A stretch of DNA of 53,765 nucleotides from Oceanobacillus profundus (GCF_003515705.1 NZ_QWEH01000024.1:1-53765), one strand, 5' to 3'; numbered from the stretch's first letter, positions 1 through 9,087 are shown. The notes: a model not told the origin generated them from the sequence alone. Translations and numbers: made by a program.

Positions 1-124
1 GTTGGTAGCTCATAACAGACCTCCGTGTATGTGTTGGTGTGGTTACTTACATTTTACACGAAGCTGTTATGGGTTGTTTTATTTTAACCACATTTTTTAG
101 GTGTTGCACTTAATATTACAATTC
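1..124 (-). mobile_element. 5' end of an IS30-like insertion sequence, cut by the window edge
   Basis: On the minus strand an ATG at 13-11 follows a GGAGG site and starts the peptide M-S-Y-Q before the window ends. This matches the usual first residues of IS30-family transposases. The non-coding stretch out to about 124 is AT-rich and would hold the terminal inverted repeat, just beyond the stop codon of the next gene. Only four codons are visible, so the family call rests on the start context and the terminal-looking sequence and is tentative. Confidence 0.5.
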
Positions 125-125
125 G

Positions 126-797
126 TCAAATATTATCTTCAAATTGGTAAATAAGTTCAAAGCTCGTTTCATCCAATAACTCTGCAACATGGACGCGTAA
201 ACCATGTCCGAATATAACCTCATCCTCTGTCATCGCCACAATCATAGCTTTCGTATTACTACGAGTATCAACATATATATCTCCAACAGCAGGCTTTAAT
301 GTATCATCATTTTCAGCAAGGTAGCTAATCGATTCATCTTTTAGCTGTTGTTCTTCAGGTACAAGATTTTTATCATAATAAGCGATTTCTTGACTTGCAT
401 CCTGCCGACCTGGAACCATGACAACATATTCATTATGTTTCACACCATTATCACGTGTTGTATTCACATTCCCGTTCTCAACACTTTCCACTTTTTCGAT
501 TTCATTCAATGAATAATGATCTAAAAAGTCTGGTGCAGGTTTAACGATTAAAATATAGTCGCCTGGCTCTGGCTTCGCATATTGATCAATCGTGTAACGT
601 TTGCCATAAAAGATAAATGTATCGTTATGCTTCGGTCTATAATAGTCAATCTCACTTGCCTTCGTTAAAATTTGTTTCATATCCTTCAAACGATACAAGT
701 GTACAGATTGTTTAAACATCGGCTTTACTGAATACACTTTATGGAGCTCGTTTTGATAAAACACAAACTGGCCTTTCCTCACTTGATAAAGCTTCAT
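126..797 (-). CDS. Hypothetical protein, 223 aa
   Basis: I do not recognise this protein. It is a soluble, acidic 223-residue chain without a signal peptide, membrane segment or cysteine-rich motif. It is rich in Tyr and beta-type segments, and two regions (about 1-75 and 170-220) look like small barrel-type folds. The ATG at 797 follows a clear AGGAGG site at 6 nt. The stop lies directly against the IS30-like end at 1-124, so the original C-terminus may have been trimmed by that insertion. It is transcribed alone, divergently from the membrane protein at 1063. Function is unknown. Confidence 0.75.
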   Translation of the reverse strand: MKLYQVRKGQFVFYQNELHKVYSVKPMFKQSVHLYRLKDMKQILTKASEIDYYRPKHNDTFIFYGKRYTIDQYAKPEPGDYILIVKPAPDFLDHYSLNEIEKVESVENGNVNTTRDNGVKHNEYVVMVPGRQDASQEIAYYDKNLVPEEQQLKDESISYLAENDDTLKPAVGDIYVDTRSNTKAMIVAMTEDEVIFGHGLRVHVAELLDETSFELIYQFEDNI

Positions 798-1062
798 TCC
801 GTTCCCTCCTAATTAAAGCATTATTTCCATTATAACTAGTTTCTATCATAAAGTGAATCTTCATTCCACCTTATTTCACATGATGTCATCTACGGACCTT
901 ATTTTAAACAGTACCCGATAATATAGCTCTGTGATTATTTTCCCATATGCAGTCCATTTTTAAACCTTTATTTTGTCAGTTTCACTTTTATTTTTACTTT
1001 ATGAAACTAATCGTCTTCCCATTTCGTATAACCAATTAGAAACGAACATAGGAGATGTGAAC

Positions 1063-2781
1063 ATGACAGGAATATTAACAACTACGATTCTTACTTTTAT
1101 TCTCTATATCATAATTGCTGTTTACTTTATTTTTAAAAATCAGCAACAGCGGAAAACGACAATCAAAGCTGCTGGATTTACGTTTATTAGTCTTTTCATT
1201 ATTACAGCAATCATCGTCTATATTTTCATGCCTACCATCACCATTCCAAATATGTCGATTGCAAACTTAATTGTCGCTTTCATTGGAACACTTGGTTTAT
1301 ATGGATTGACGATGAGCAAACCACTTACAAAAGCAAGTCGTCCAATCGATGTGGTTTCATCTGGAATTATTGTATTAGCAGTCATCGCAGTTCCGACATT
1401 TTTTATCCTTGGCATTTCTGCTTTAGATAATAGCTATGAGTCCATTAAAAAAGAAGAAATGGAAGAAGCAAAGCCACTCGATAAAGATGCTACACCAATT
1501 GTTGTATCACCAGAATCTGCACGTAACAAGGTTCAAAAAGCAATGAGTGTTGTTCCAAATACCCAGTTTTATGATCTAGGTAAATTACAGGTACAAATGG
1601 TAAATGACGATATCGTATTCATTGCTCCAGTTGAATTTAGTGGTTTCTGGCGTTATTTCCGCGGTAAAGAAACAGAAGGATATTTTACCATATCTGCTAC
1701 AGATATCAATGCCCAACCGAAATTTATTGAAAGTAAAATGAAGTATACGAATTCCAGCTACTTTCAACATAATATCCAACGAACGATTTATGGGGAATAT
1801 CCAGCTTATATTCAAAGTGGCAGCGCACAAATCGAGGTAGATGAGGAAGGGAAACCATGGTATGTACAGACGTTGTATAAACCAATTGGCCTTACAAATA
1901 AACCAAACATGTCAAAGCTGCATGTCGCAGTTGTTGACCCGGTAACAAGTGATGTATCCCTTTATACAACAGAAGATGCACCTGATTTTATCGATGGTTC
2001 GATTAGTTCTGAAATGGCTTCTGATCAAAATGAGTATTTCGGAAAATACGTGCATGGCTGGCTGAACTCTATTTTTGGAAAACGGGATGTAAAAATACCA
2101 AACGAATCTGGAACGGAAAGTAATGTAACACCTATTTTTGATGAACAAGGAAACATGCATTATTTTACAGATATGTCCTCTCCTAAAGAGAATATTGATT
2201 CTGCTTTAGGCTACACACTAATCAATGCTCGTACAGGTGAATTAGTGTATTACAATGGAGAAAAAAATAATGGAATCATGGATAGTAAAGGTGCAAGAGA
2301 AATCGTTGATAAAGAATTCCCAGAGAAAAACTGGAAAGGCTCCATGCCGATTTTGTATAATATTGACGGAAATCCAACCTGGGTAGTCAATGTACTAGAT
2401 CCGAATGGATTATTTAAACAATATGCCTACATTAAGGCCGCTGATTCCGATTTTGTTGTTTTCGGTGATACTGCAAAACAGACACTAGGTGCCTATCGAA
2501 TTGCACTTGCACAGGATCCTAGTAATGTGGAATCTACCGGTGAAGCAGCAGGACATGAAAGCGTCAGTGGTGAGATTGAACGTGTTGTTATTACAACCCA
2601 AACAACTGGACAACTGATTCAATTTTTATTAACAAATGACACAACCATTTACACATTGAGCTCAACTAAGGCTCCTTTAGCGGTCTTTTTACAACAAGGG
2701 GATCATGTTCAGCTAGAAGCAAATAAATTGGATAACGGTACTGCCATTGTCGAAGCTATTGAAATCGATGGCTTACAATAG
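1063..2781 (+). CDS. Membrane protein with large C-terminal extracytoplasmic domain
   Basis: The ATG at 1063 lies 7 nt after a GGAG site and is preferred over an in-frame TTG at 973 that has no ribosome binding site, giving 572 residues. About the first 130 residues carry four hydrophobic helices (near 5-25, 35-55, 63-83 and 100-120). The remaining 440 residues are hydrophilic, rich in aromatic residues and beta-type. Repeated segments with patterns such as ARTGEL followed by YYNG are reminiscent of PepSY-type modules, but the match is loose. A strong terminator follows immediately. It stands as a single gene. I call it a membrane-anchored protein of unknown function that probably acts at the cell surface. 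Confidence 0.8.
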   Translation: MTGILTTTILTFILYIIIAVYFIFKNQQQRKTTIKAAGFTFISLFIITAIIVYIFMPTITIPNMSIANLIVAFIGTLGLYGLTMSKPLTKASRPIDVVSSGIIVLAVIAVPTFFILGISALDNSYESIKKEEMEEAKPLDKDATPIVVSPESARNKVQKAMSVVPNTQFYDLGKLQVQMVNDDIVFIAPVEFSGFWRYFRGKETEGYFTISATDINAQPKFIESKMKYTNSSYFQHNIQRTIYGEYPAYIQSGSAQIEVDEEGKPWYVQTLYKPIGLTNKPNMSKLHVAVVDPVTSDVSLYTTEDAPDFIDGSISSEMASDQNEYFGKYVHGWLNSIFGKRDVKIPNESGTESNVTPIFDEQGNMHYFTDMSSPKENIDSALGYTLINARTGELVYYNGEKNNGIMDSKGAREIVDKEFPEKNWKGSMPILYNIDGNPTWVVNVLDPNGLFKQYAYIKAADSDFVVFGDTAKQTLGAYRIALAQDPSNVESTGEAAGHESVSGEIERVVITTQTTGQLIQFLLTNDTTIYTLSSTKAPLAVFLQQGDHVQLEANKLDNGTAIVEAIEIDGLQ

Positions 2782-2821
2782 AAAACAGGGTGCCCCGATT
2801 TTTTCGGGTACACCCTGTTTT
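2782..2821. terminator. Bidirectional Rho-independent terminator
   Basis: Arms AAAACAGGGTG (2782-2792) and CACCCTGTTTT (2811-2821) enclose an inner CCCGA/TCGGG stem. It directly follows the stop at 2781 and faces the convergent ABC-F gene. Confidence 0.85.
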
Positions 2822-2895
2822 GTTTACTTTTATAACGTCACTTGAAATTATCATGCATGAACAGATAGTAATACCCCACTGAATGACGTTGCACT

Positions 2896-4773
2896 TTATT
2901 GATTCTCCATTTCCTCAATTAATACGGAGAGTTCCTCCCAGCGTTCCATTTTCTTTTCCAGTGCTGCCTCAGTTTCTTGCTGGTCCTCATATAATTTCTG
3001 TATTTTTTCCGAGTCACTTCCGGCATCGATAATGGCCTGCTGCAATGCTTCAACCTTTTCCTCTAACTCCATTATTTGATCTTCAATTTTTTCCCATTCT
3101 CGCTGGTCATTGTAGGAAAGTTTTTTCTTTTGCTTCTTCGGCTTTTCAATTGCTTTTTCAGTCTTCTGCGCTGTGCTTATATCGAAATGACGTTGTTCTA
3201 AATACGCACTGTAATTCCCTTGGAAGCGTTCTGTCCTTCCATGTCCCTTAAAGACAAGCAAACGGTCAGTAACACGATCTAAAAAGTAGCGATCATGGGA
3301 TACGGTAATGACGACACCAGGAAAATGATCCAAATATTCTTCCAGAACACTAAGTGTCTGTGTATCTAAATCATTTGTCGGCTCATCCAAAAAGAGTACA
3401 TTCGGCTCTGTCATAAGCACTTTCAATAAATAAAGCCTGCGTTTTTCCCCGCCAGATAATTTCCGAATATAGTTATATTGTTCTGAACGGGAAAATAAAA
3501 AGCGTTCCAGCATTTGCTCAGCAGTTATGACTTGACCGTCCTTTGTATGGATGACTTCTGCAACCTCTTTAATATAATCAATCATCCGCATACTTCCATC
3601 TAGTTCCTCATCACCCTGCGTATAGTAGCCGATTTTTACCGTCTCACCGATTTCAATTTCACCTTCATCTGGTTCGACTCGATCCGCCATTATATTAAGC
3701 AAAGTAGATTTTCCAGAGCCGTTGGCACCAATAATACCGAGGCGCTCCCCTGGAATTACGAGATAACTGAAATCACGCAAGAGCGTTTTACCATCATAGG
3801 TCTTCCCAATGGATTTCAGCTCAATTACCTTTTTACCTAATCGTGTAGAACCTACTTGAAACGCTAGATGGTCTTTTTTCGTATCAAATGTTTCCTTTTT
3901 CATTTCTTCTGCGCGTTCAATTCGTGCTTTTTGTTTTGTTGATCTTGCTTTTGCTCCACGTTTTAGCCATTCTAATTCACGACGTAATGTATTCTGGTGT
4001 TTCTGCTCATTACTAACTTCAAGCGCTTCTCGCTCTGCTTTCTTTTCCAGAAATATTTCATAATTTCCTTCGTATATATACAAATTTCCTTTATCTAACT
4101 CGTAGATTCGATTCGTTACCCGATTTAGGAAATAACGGTCATGTGTCACAAGGAGAAGAGATCCTTTATAGGACTGTAAGTATTTTTCGAGCCATTCTAC
4201 CGTTTCATTATCCAAATGGTTGGTTGGCTCATCTAGTATCAGTAAGTCAGCTGGCTGAATAAGCGCCTTTGCGATAGCAACACGCTTTTGTTGTCCACCC
4301 GAAAGCTCGGTGACTTTTTTGCCAAAATCTGTTATCCCAAGCTTCGTTAATATTGTTTTAGCTGCAGTGTTCGCTTCCCATGCTTCCGCTTCATCCATCT
4401 TCTGCTGGAGTTTTAGCAACTCCTGTTGATAGGTGCTATTCTCAGCATCCTCCTGCAGCTTGAGTAATGCAGCTTCATATGCCCGCATCAACTTCATAAT
4501 CGTCGACCCGCCGTAATAAATCTGGTCAATAACAGTTAGGTTAGGATCAAGAATTGGATCCTGTGCCAAATACTCAATTCGGTAATCTTTTGCATGTTTC
4601 AAATTTCCTTTTTCGGGTGATTCTATTCCAGCAATCACTTTCAAAAAGCTTGATTTCCCTGTTCCATTTACACCAATCAGTCCAATTCGCTCTTTGTCAG
4701 TAATTGTACAGCTGATGTCATTAAAAAGAACTTTATCACCATAAGATTTATGTAAATTTTCAATAATAAGCAT
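2896..4773 (-). CDS. ABC-F family ATPase, Uup/YfmR type
   Basis: This 625-residue protein has two ATP-binding cassettes and no membrane segments, the ABC-F layout. Domain 1 has Walker A GVNGTGKSS (about 34-42), signature LSGGQQKR and Walker B LLILDEPTNHLD. Domain 2 has GANGSGKST, LSGGEKRR and VLFLDEPTNDLD. The linker between them is rich in Lys, Arg and Glu, and a C-terminal coiled coil (about 545-625) follows, as in Uup/YfmR proteins. Members of this family bind the ribosomal E site and resolve translational stalling; B. subtilis YfmR is linked to elongation factor P function. The length fits the family. It is a single gene. The assignment to the Uup/YfmR branch rather than YdiF rests on length and the C-terminal coil. 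Confidence 0.92.
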   Translation of the reverse strand: MLIIENLHKSYGDKVLFNDISCTITDKERIGLIGVNGTGKSSFLKVIAGIESPEKGNLKHAKDYRIEYLAQDPILDPNLTVIDQIYYGGSTIMKLMRAYEAALLKLQEDAENSTYQQELLKLQQKMDEAEAWEANTAAKTILTKLGITDFGKKVTELSGGQQKRVAIAKALIQPADLLILDEPTNHLDNETVEWLEKYLQSYKGSLLLVTHDRYFLNRVTNRIYELDKGNLYIYEGNYEIFLEKKAEREALEVSNEQKHQNTLRRELEWLKRGAKARSTKQKARIERAEEMKKETFDTKKDHLAFQVGSTRLGKKVIELKSIGKTYDGKTLLRDFSYLVIPGERLGIIGANGSGKSTLLNIMADRVEPDEGEIEIGETVKIGYYTQGDEELDGSMRMIDYIKEVAEVIHTKDGQVITAEQMLERFLFSRSEQYNYIRKLSGGEKRRLYLLKVLMTEPNVLFLDEPTNDLDTQTLSVLEEYLDHFPGVVITVSHDRYFLDRVTDRLLVFKGHGRTERFQGNYSAYLEQRHFDISTAQKTEKAIEKPKKQKKKLSYNDQREWEKIEDQIMELEEKVEALQQAIIDAGSDSEKIQKLYEDQQETEAALEKKMERWEELSVLIEEMENQ

Positions 4774-4825
4774 TGTTTAACCTTCCTCACGCTTTTCAAT
4801 TATAGTTCGCGTTTTCATGTTATCG

Positions 4826-4981
4826 TCATTTTCTTTTCCGTATCAACTGCTTTATCCAAGCTTTTACAATTATAACGATTAAAAATAAAAGCCATGATGT
4901 CACTAAATAAAAAATAAGTTTAGCTCCTTCATTCATTTCTGAAAAAAAGGTGGCCATTCCGATCCATATCGCTCCAATCAT
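4826..4981 (-). CDS. Small two-helix membrane protein, start uncertain
   Basis: The frame read from the ATG at 4981 gives 51 residues with two hydrophobic stretches (about 2-13 and 22-39) and a strongly basic tail ending IRKRK. This is a classic small membrane protein with a positive-inside end. No ribosome binding site precedes this ATG. A strong GGGGGAG site lies further upstream, and in frame with it come ATT, ATC and ATA (5014-5006), then a hydrophobic run that completes the first helix (I-K-L-L-L-G-Q-L-V). The true start is therefore probably a rare AUA/AUC/AUU codon near 5008, or an ATG lost by mutation. The family is not recognised. Confidence 0.6.
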   Translation of the reverse strand: MIGAIWIGMATFFSEMNEGAKLIFYLVTSWLLFLIVIIVKAWIKQLIRKRK

Positions 4982-5140
4982 GACGAGCTGTCCAAGTAAT
5001 AGTTTTATGATAATCTCCCCCGACTTTCTTTACTAGTCTATGTAATAGTTTAGCGTACTGGCGCTTAATTTTCCATTTATAAAAACAGACTGCTCTATTC
5101 CTTACCAAGCTCCTCATTATTTATGTTATAAAACAGGAAA

Positions 5141-5166
5141 GGAAATCGGGCTTAGTGCCGATTTCC
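5141..5166 (-). terminator. Hairpin after the thioredoxin-like gene
   Basis: Arms GGAAATCGG (5141-5149) and CCGATTTCC (5158-5166) abut the stop codon of the gene ending at 5167. The following T tract on the minus strand is interrupted, so termination may be weak. Confidence 0.55.
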
Positions 5167-5664
5167 TCAATTCATTTTTTCGTATTCAGTTATCATTTGT
5201 TCATAATTCAAAGGCCCATACACGCGTTGCCCAATAATTCCTTTTGTATCAATCATATAGGTTGTAGGGATTGGGCTTATTCTGTATAACCTGGATACTT
5301 GCCCTTCCTCATCCATTAATACCGGAAAGGTTAGACCATATGTTTCAATAAACTCATTTACCGTCTTTTTATTCATTTCCATGTTTGTTAAATTAACCGC
5401 AAGCACCACAGCATCTTTGTCTTGGTAGAATCGTTCCAAATCAGGCATCTCTTCTCGACATGGCGGACACCAAGACGCCCAGAAATTAAGTAATACGCGC
5501 TTTCCCTTAAAGTCAGATAGCTGAACAGTCTCACCATCACTTGTAATCAATTTAAAGTCAGGCGCCTTCTGACCAACTTCAGTACCAATATCCTCTGCTG
5601 CAACCAATCCTATAGTTGAAAAGAAAACTCCGATAAACAGTAGTGCTGAAACGATTCGTTTCAT
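5167..5664 (-). CDS. TlpA/ResA-like thiol-disulfide oxidoreductase
   Basis: This exported thioredoxin-fold protein has 165 residues from the ATG at 5664, which sits about 10 nt after a GGTGGT site; an in-frame ATG at 5682 would add six residues. A basic N-terminus and hydrophobic helix form a signal peptide or anchor. The mature part begins with the AhpC/TSA-type segment VGQKAPDFKL, followed by the active site FWASWCPPCREEMP (CxxC) and a cis-proline segment IPTTYMID. ResA-like proteins reduce disulfides on apocytochrome c or other exported proteins outside the membrane. No cytochrome maturation genes lie nearby, so the substrate cannot be inferred. Confidence 0.88.
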   Translation of the reverse strand: MKRIVSALLFIGVFFSTIGLVAAEDIGTEVGQKAPDFKLITSDGETVQLSDFKGKRVLLNFWASWCPPCREEMPDLERFYQDKDAVVLAVNLTNMEMNKKTVNEFIETYGLTFPVLMDEEGQVSRLYRISPIPTTYMIDTKGIIGQRVYGPLNYEQMITEYEKMN

Positions 5665-5805
5665 CCTGTTATCACCACCCATAAGTAATCATCTTAGTTT
5701 CCCTCGTTAGCCAATATCCATGCATGCTTATCGATAATTTTCACCCATTTGATATATAATACATGTAGTGTAATAAGAAACGTGTTCTACAGAAGGAGAG
5801 AATTT

Positions 5806-6792
5806 ATGGTACTGCAAAAGGGAAAATACAATTGTATTACAGATGTAGGCGATGTGAAGGTCGGACATGTCACACTCTATGAGAAAATCGATGATCACGA
5901 TACGATATGTACTGGGGTAACCGCTATTCTTCCTCATTCAGGCAATTTATTCAAGAAAAAAACACATGCTGCAAACGCAGTAATAAATGGTTTTGGAAAA
6001 ACAACTGGTCTCGTACAGCTTGATGAGCTTGGATTATTAGAGTCACCCATCATGCTAACAAATACCCTTAGTGTTGGTTCTGTTATGCAAGGAACTTTAC
6101 AATACATGCTTGAAGAGAATGAGGACATTGGTGTAAGTACAGGGACCATTAACCTTGTTGTCGGCGAATGTAATGATGGCTACTTGAATTCCATTCGGCT
6201 TCAAGCAGTAAAACCAGAACACGCGATTCAGGCAATTAAAAAGGCGAGCACAGAACCTGTCCAAGAAGGTGCTGTTGGCGCTGGAAAAGGTATGGCATGC
6301 TTTGAATATAAAGGCGGAATCGGCACCGCTTCTCGTATCATTTCAGCAGGCAAGGAAAATTATACCGTCGGATGTCTGGTATTAAGTAATTTTGGCAAAC
6401 GGGAGCAAGCACTATTTGCCAATTGGAATAAAGCCAGTCTGGACACTCCTGATGGTTCGATTATGATTATAATTGCCACAGATGCACCACTTTATGATCG
6501 ACAGTTAAAACGACTAGCCAGTCGTTCTGCAGTTGGACTAGGTCGCACAGGAAGTACCATAGACCACGGGAGCGGCGACATCGCCATTGCTTTTTCTACC
6601 GCAGCAACATTTGAACACAACTCAGATCATACTATTGGATCAATCTCCTTTATTCGAGATGACCATCCAGCAATGGGTCAGCTGTTCCAAGGCGTTATTG
6701 AAGCAACAGAAGAAGCAATTATGAATTCTCTAAAACACGCGGAAACTACTGTGGGAAGAAGAGGTAGAATGCTCAAAAAAGCGCCATTGTAG
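5806..6792 (+). CDS. P1 family peptidase (DmpA-like aminopeptidase)
   Basis: The ATG at 5806 is 5-6 nt after an AGAAGGAGAG site and gives 328 residues; an upstream in-frame ATG at 5749 lacks a site. The N-terminal ITDVGDVKVGHVTL motif, the GVTAILP segment and the DHGSGDIAIAFST motif mark a DmpA/L-aminopeptidase-D-esterase protein. In this family the precursor cleaves itself between Gly and Ser in the HGSGD motif, and that Ser becomes the N-terminal nucleophile of the beta chain. These enzymes hydrolyse N-terminal residues or short amides, and the natural substrate is usually unknown. It is a single gene, followed by a hairpin at 6793. Confidence 0.9.
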   Translation: MVLQKGKYNCITDVGDVKVGHVTLYEKIDDHDTICTGVTAILPHSGNLFKKKTHAANAVINGFGKTTGLVQLDELGLLESPIMLTNTLSVGSVMQGTLQYMLEENEDIGVSTGTINLVVGECNDGYLNSIRLQAVKPEHAIQAIKKASTEPVQEGAVGAGKGMACFEYKGGIGTASRIISAGKENYTVGCLVLSNFGKREQALFANWNKASLDTPDGSIMIIIATDAPLYDRQLKRLASRSAVGLGRTGSTIDHGSGDIAIAFSTAATFEHNSDHTIGSISFIRDDHPAMGQLFQGVIEATEEAIMNSLKHAETTVGRRGRMLKKAPL

Positions 6793-6825
6793 AAAGGGAG
6801 GAGAGCATTTTGCTCTACTCCCTTT
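6793..6825 (+). terminator. Terminator-like hairpin after the P1 peptidase gene
   Basis: Arms AAAGGGAG (6793-6800) and CTCCCTTT (6818-6825) with an inner AGAGCA/TGCTCT stem follow the stop by a few bases. The T tract is short. Confidence 0.6.
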
Positions 6826-6881
6826 CCCATTGCTTAGCGTAACTATAAAATTTGAATACTTTGGGTAACTAGTTACCGAAA

Positions 6882-7236
6882 ACAGCCACGTCCAGCTCCA
6901 ACGCTAAAGCTGTAGCGAGACTTCCCTCACCTCCGTACGAAAAGAAGACTTGCCGATTGGCTGCGCCAGAGGGTTAGTCGCACTTATACCCTTGTGGTGA
7001 AAGTCAACATCGACTCCAAGTAAAAGGATGGCCGACTAAAATCAGGCTAAAGCCTAACATCGGCATACCCCTTACAGGGGCATGTTTCCTTTTAGATGAA
7101 CTTGACTTTTCGCCCATAACGGCGAAAGTCATAGTTCATCTTATACTTTGGAGTGAATCTCCTGCGTAAGAATGTCCGACAAGTCGAACCACCCCAAAGT
7201 ACGGGGCGCAGTCCGTACGTCGCTTACCGGACGCTT
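6882..7236 (+). repeat. Dispersed repeat interrupted by a structured insert
   Basis: The outer parts, CAGCCACGTCC onward (6882-6939) and GCTTACCGGACGCTT (7222-7236), together align with the complete short copy on the opposite strand at 10799-10869. Between them lie 272 nt (6940-7211) bounded on both sides by the same octamer TCCGTACG (6932-6939 and 7212-7219), as expected for a target-site duplication. The insert has no open frame of note. It has several stems: GCCGA/TCGGC enclosing AGGCT/AGCCT, CCCCT/AGGGG, TAAAAGGA/TCCTTTTA, and a long hairpin from GATGAACT to AGTTCATC. It lies between the convergent P1 peptidase and pseudouridine synthase genes. Confidence 0.7.
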
Positions 7237-7250
7237 CCACTTTTGTTCTT

Positions 7251-8159
7251 TTACTTCGACTTCTTCAAAAATGATTTTGGCACATCTGCTTGGAACAGCA
7301 GTAATTGTCCAGTAGTTGGATGTTGAAATGATAATACTTTCGCATGGAGACCTAATCTTCCAATCACATTATGTTTAGACCCGTATTTTTTATCGCCAAC
7401 AATCGGATGTCCAAGATCCTCCATATGGACACGTATTTGATTTTTACGGCCAGTCTCTAATTTTACTTCAAGCAATGAAAAATCCTCATTGGATTGCATT
7501 ACTTTATAACGCGTTATTGCAAGCTGCCCATCATTTTTAATAGGACTAGAATAGACTCTATGCGCCTTACTTTCCTTAAGCCAGGATGAAATATAGCCGT
7601 CCTGCTTCGTTACTTCTCCTTCAACTAACGCAACATACGTACGTTCCTTAACCACCCGTTTCCAATTATTTTGTAAGGTTTGTTTTACTTCTTTTTGCTT
7701 GGCAAACAGCATTACGCCGGATGTACCTTTGTCTAAACGGTGCACAACAAATATTCGATTATCTGGGTCTTCCTGTCTTACATATTCCATCAGTTGGTGG
7801 TAAGCTGTTTGCTTTTTTTCCTTTTCTGTTGCAATCGCAAGCAGTCCTGCTTCCTTATTGATAACAATAACGGCATCATCCTCATACAAGATAGACATGC
7901 CTATTAATACATTCTGCTTAATCGCAGCTTTATTTTTTAAAATCGTAACTTTTTGTCCAGGATGCAAGGCATAATTGTACTTCGTTTCAATATGATCATC
8001 AACCGTTACCTGACCACGGGCAAGTATTGATTTAACGGAATTGCGACTACGATTTGACATGACCTTTATTAAAAAAGGTAATAATTCACTTGCCTCTTCT
8101 ACTTTAAATTGAAGTGACTTTGGTTGCTGTTTATTTTTTGAATGATATTTACTAGCCAT
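7251..8159 (-). CDS. RluA-family pseudouridine synthase with S4 domain
   Basis: This 302-residue protein has an N-terminal S4-like RNA-binding region (about 14-75, with the ILARGQVTVDD motif) and a RluA-type catalytic domain. The catalytic aspartate lies in HRLDKGTSG (about 146-154). The later GRKNQIRVHM and HPIVGDKKYG motifs are also typical. Such enzymes isomerise uridine to pseudouridine in rRNA or tRNA, and which site is modified cannot be told from sequence. The N-terminus is Lys/Gln-rich, as is common in Bacillaceae RluD-like paralogues. It is transcribed as a single gene, and its 3' end abuts the repeat at 6882-7236. Confidence 0.9.
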   Translation of the reverse strand: MASKYHSKNKQQPKSLQFKVEEASELLPFLIKVMSNRSRNSVKSILARGQVTVDDHIETKYNYALHPGQKVTILKNKAAIKQNVLIGMSILYEDDAVIVINKEAGLLAIATEKEKKQTAYHQLMEYVRQEDPDNRIFVVHRLDKGTSGVMLFAKQKEVKQTLQNNWKRVVKERTYVALVEGEVTKQDGYISSWLKESKAHRVYSSPIKNDGQLAITRYKVMQSNEDFSLLEVKLETGRKNQIRVHMEDLGHPIVGDKKYGSKHNVIGRLGLHAKVLSFQHPTTGQLLLFQADVPKSFLKKSK

Positions 8160-8271
8160 ATGATAAACTCCTCTATAGTTGAATAGCAGTTATATTAGAG
8201 AACTTAGCATTCTCAGAGCCTTTAGCGAATGCCTAAGTTGCACTTATGCAGAAAGAAATATGCAGACTGCC

Positions 8272-8331
8272 AAAAAAGTGTTAAGTATATGCTACACTTT
8301 CCTTCAATAAAGTCTAGCATATACTTAACAC
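8272..8331 (-). terminator. Rho-independent terminator, 17-bp perfect stem
   Basis: Arms 8278-8294 and 8315-8331 are perfectly complementary over 17 bp. On the minus strand the stem is followed by six T (8277-8272). It ends the GNAT/HTH gene pair at 8353-8866. Confidence 0.85.
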
Positions 8332-8352
8332 TAATTGAAATTTGCCATTTTT

Positions 8353-8583
8353 TTAATCTTCATCTTTCACATCTATATCTTCTGGTATTGGTTCATTTAG
8401 ATATTCTTGAATCATTTTTTTATACTTTTCTACTTGTTCAAAATGTGTTGTAAACTGTTCTTTATTAATTAAATACTGCTCCCCATCATGAATTGCACGT
8501 ATACGTCCTTGCATAACCAGCGCTGTAACACTTGAGGGGTTCATTGCTATATATTCCGCGGTTTCCTCGATTGTTAGGTACAT
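8353..8583 (-). CDS. Small excisionase-type helix-turn-helix protein
   Basis: This 76-residue protein has a winged HTH of the MerR/excisionase (HTH_17) type: LTIEETAEYIAMNPSSVTAL followed by a QGRIRAIHDGEQYLI wing. A Lys/Glu-rich coil (about 45-60) and an acidic tail follow. Proteins of this shape bind DNA in phage excision or as small regulators. No integrase or phage gene is nearby, so a regulatory or orphan role is more likely. It begins 4 nt downstream of the GNAT gene stop and is co-transcribed with it. Confidence 0.8.
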   Translation of the reverse strand: MYLTIEETAEYIAMNPSSVTALVMQGRIRAIHDGEQYLINKEQFTTHFEQVEKYKKMIQEYLNEPIPEDIDVKDED

Positions 8584-8587
8584 GAAA

Positions 8588-8866
8588 TTACGCGCCTAAT
8601 ACATCTCGAAATTCTGGAGTATTTTCGATTTTATTTTTCGCATAAGGACATAACGGTGTTATCTTTCTGTTTTTTTCACGGGCAAACAAAACGACCTGCT
8701 CTACTAATTTTCCAGCAATACCTTGACCACGTAATTCATCTGAAACATATGTATGATCAATTACAATTTTCGAATCTCCAATTTGCACAAACGTAATTTC
8801 TGCAAGTGGTTCTTTTATATTGTCTCCTACATAAAATTTATTTTCGCCTTTATTAATAGTAGTCAT
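8588..8866 (-). CDS. GNAT-like N-acetyltransferase, short YjdJ type
   Basis: The ATG at 8866 follows a perfect GAGGAGG site at 5-6 nt and gives 92 residues; ten further in-frame upstream residues are not needed. The sequence has the short GNAT core: a TYVSDELRGQGIAGKLV acetyl-CoA loop (R-G-Q-G-I-A), then an ITPLCPYAK segment and a C-terminal helix. This is the Pfam GNAT_acetyltr_2-like fold of about 90-100 residues whose substrates are mostly unknown. It forms a two-gene unit with the HTH protein at 8353-8583. Confidence 0.85.
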   Translation of the reverse strand: MTTINKGENKFYVGDNIKEPLAEITFVQIGDSKIVIDHTYVSDELRGQGIAGKLVEQVVLFAREKNRKITPLCPYAKNKIENTPEFRDVLGA

Positions 8867-9087
8867 TTTTATCCTCCTCAAATTTACGTCTACCACCCTC
8901 TATTATACCTCACTTGTCAAACAATTGTGGTGGAAATAATATCAATCCTATTCAATCCCTTGATGGAGAAAGGAAAATAATCCTTTACATTCACTTTACA
9001 GTAACTTAACAATAGATTGTTATACTGAAATAGTAGCAGTCCGAAAGACCTGTTTATCTTTACGGAAATTAAGGAGGCATCAATTTT

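Noticed and set aside
973..1062. TTG extension of the membrane protein at 1063
   Set aside because: No ribosome binding site at 973, while a GGAG site and ATG stand at 1063.
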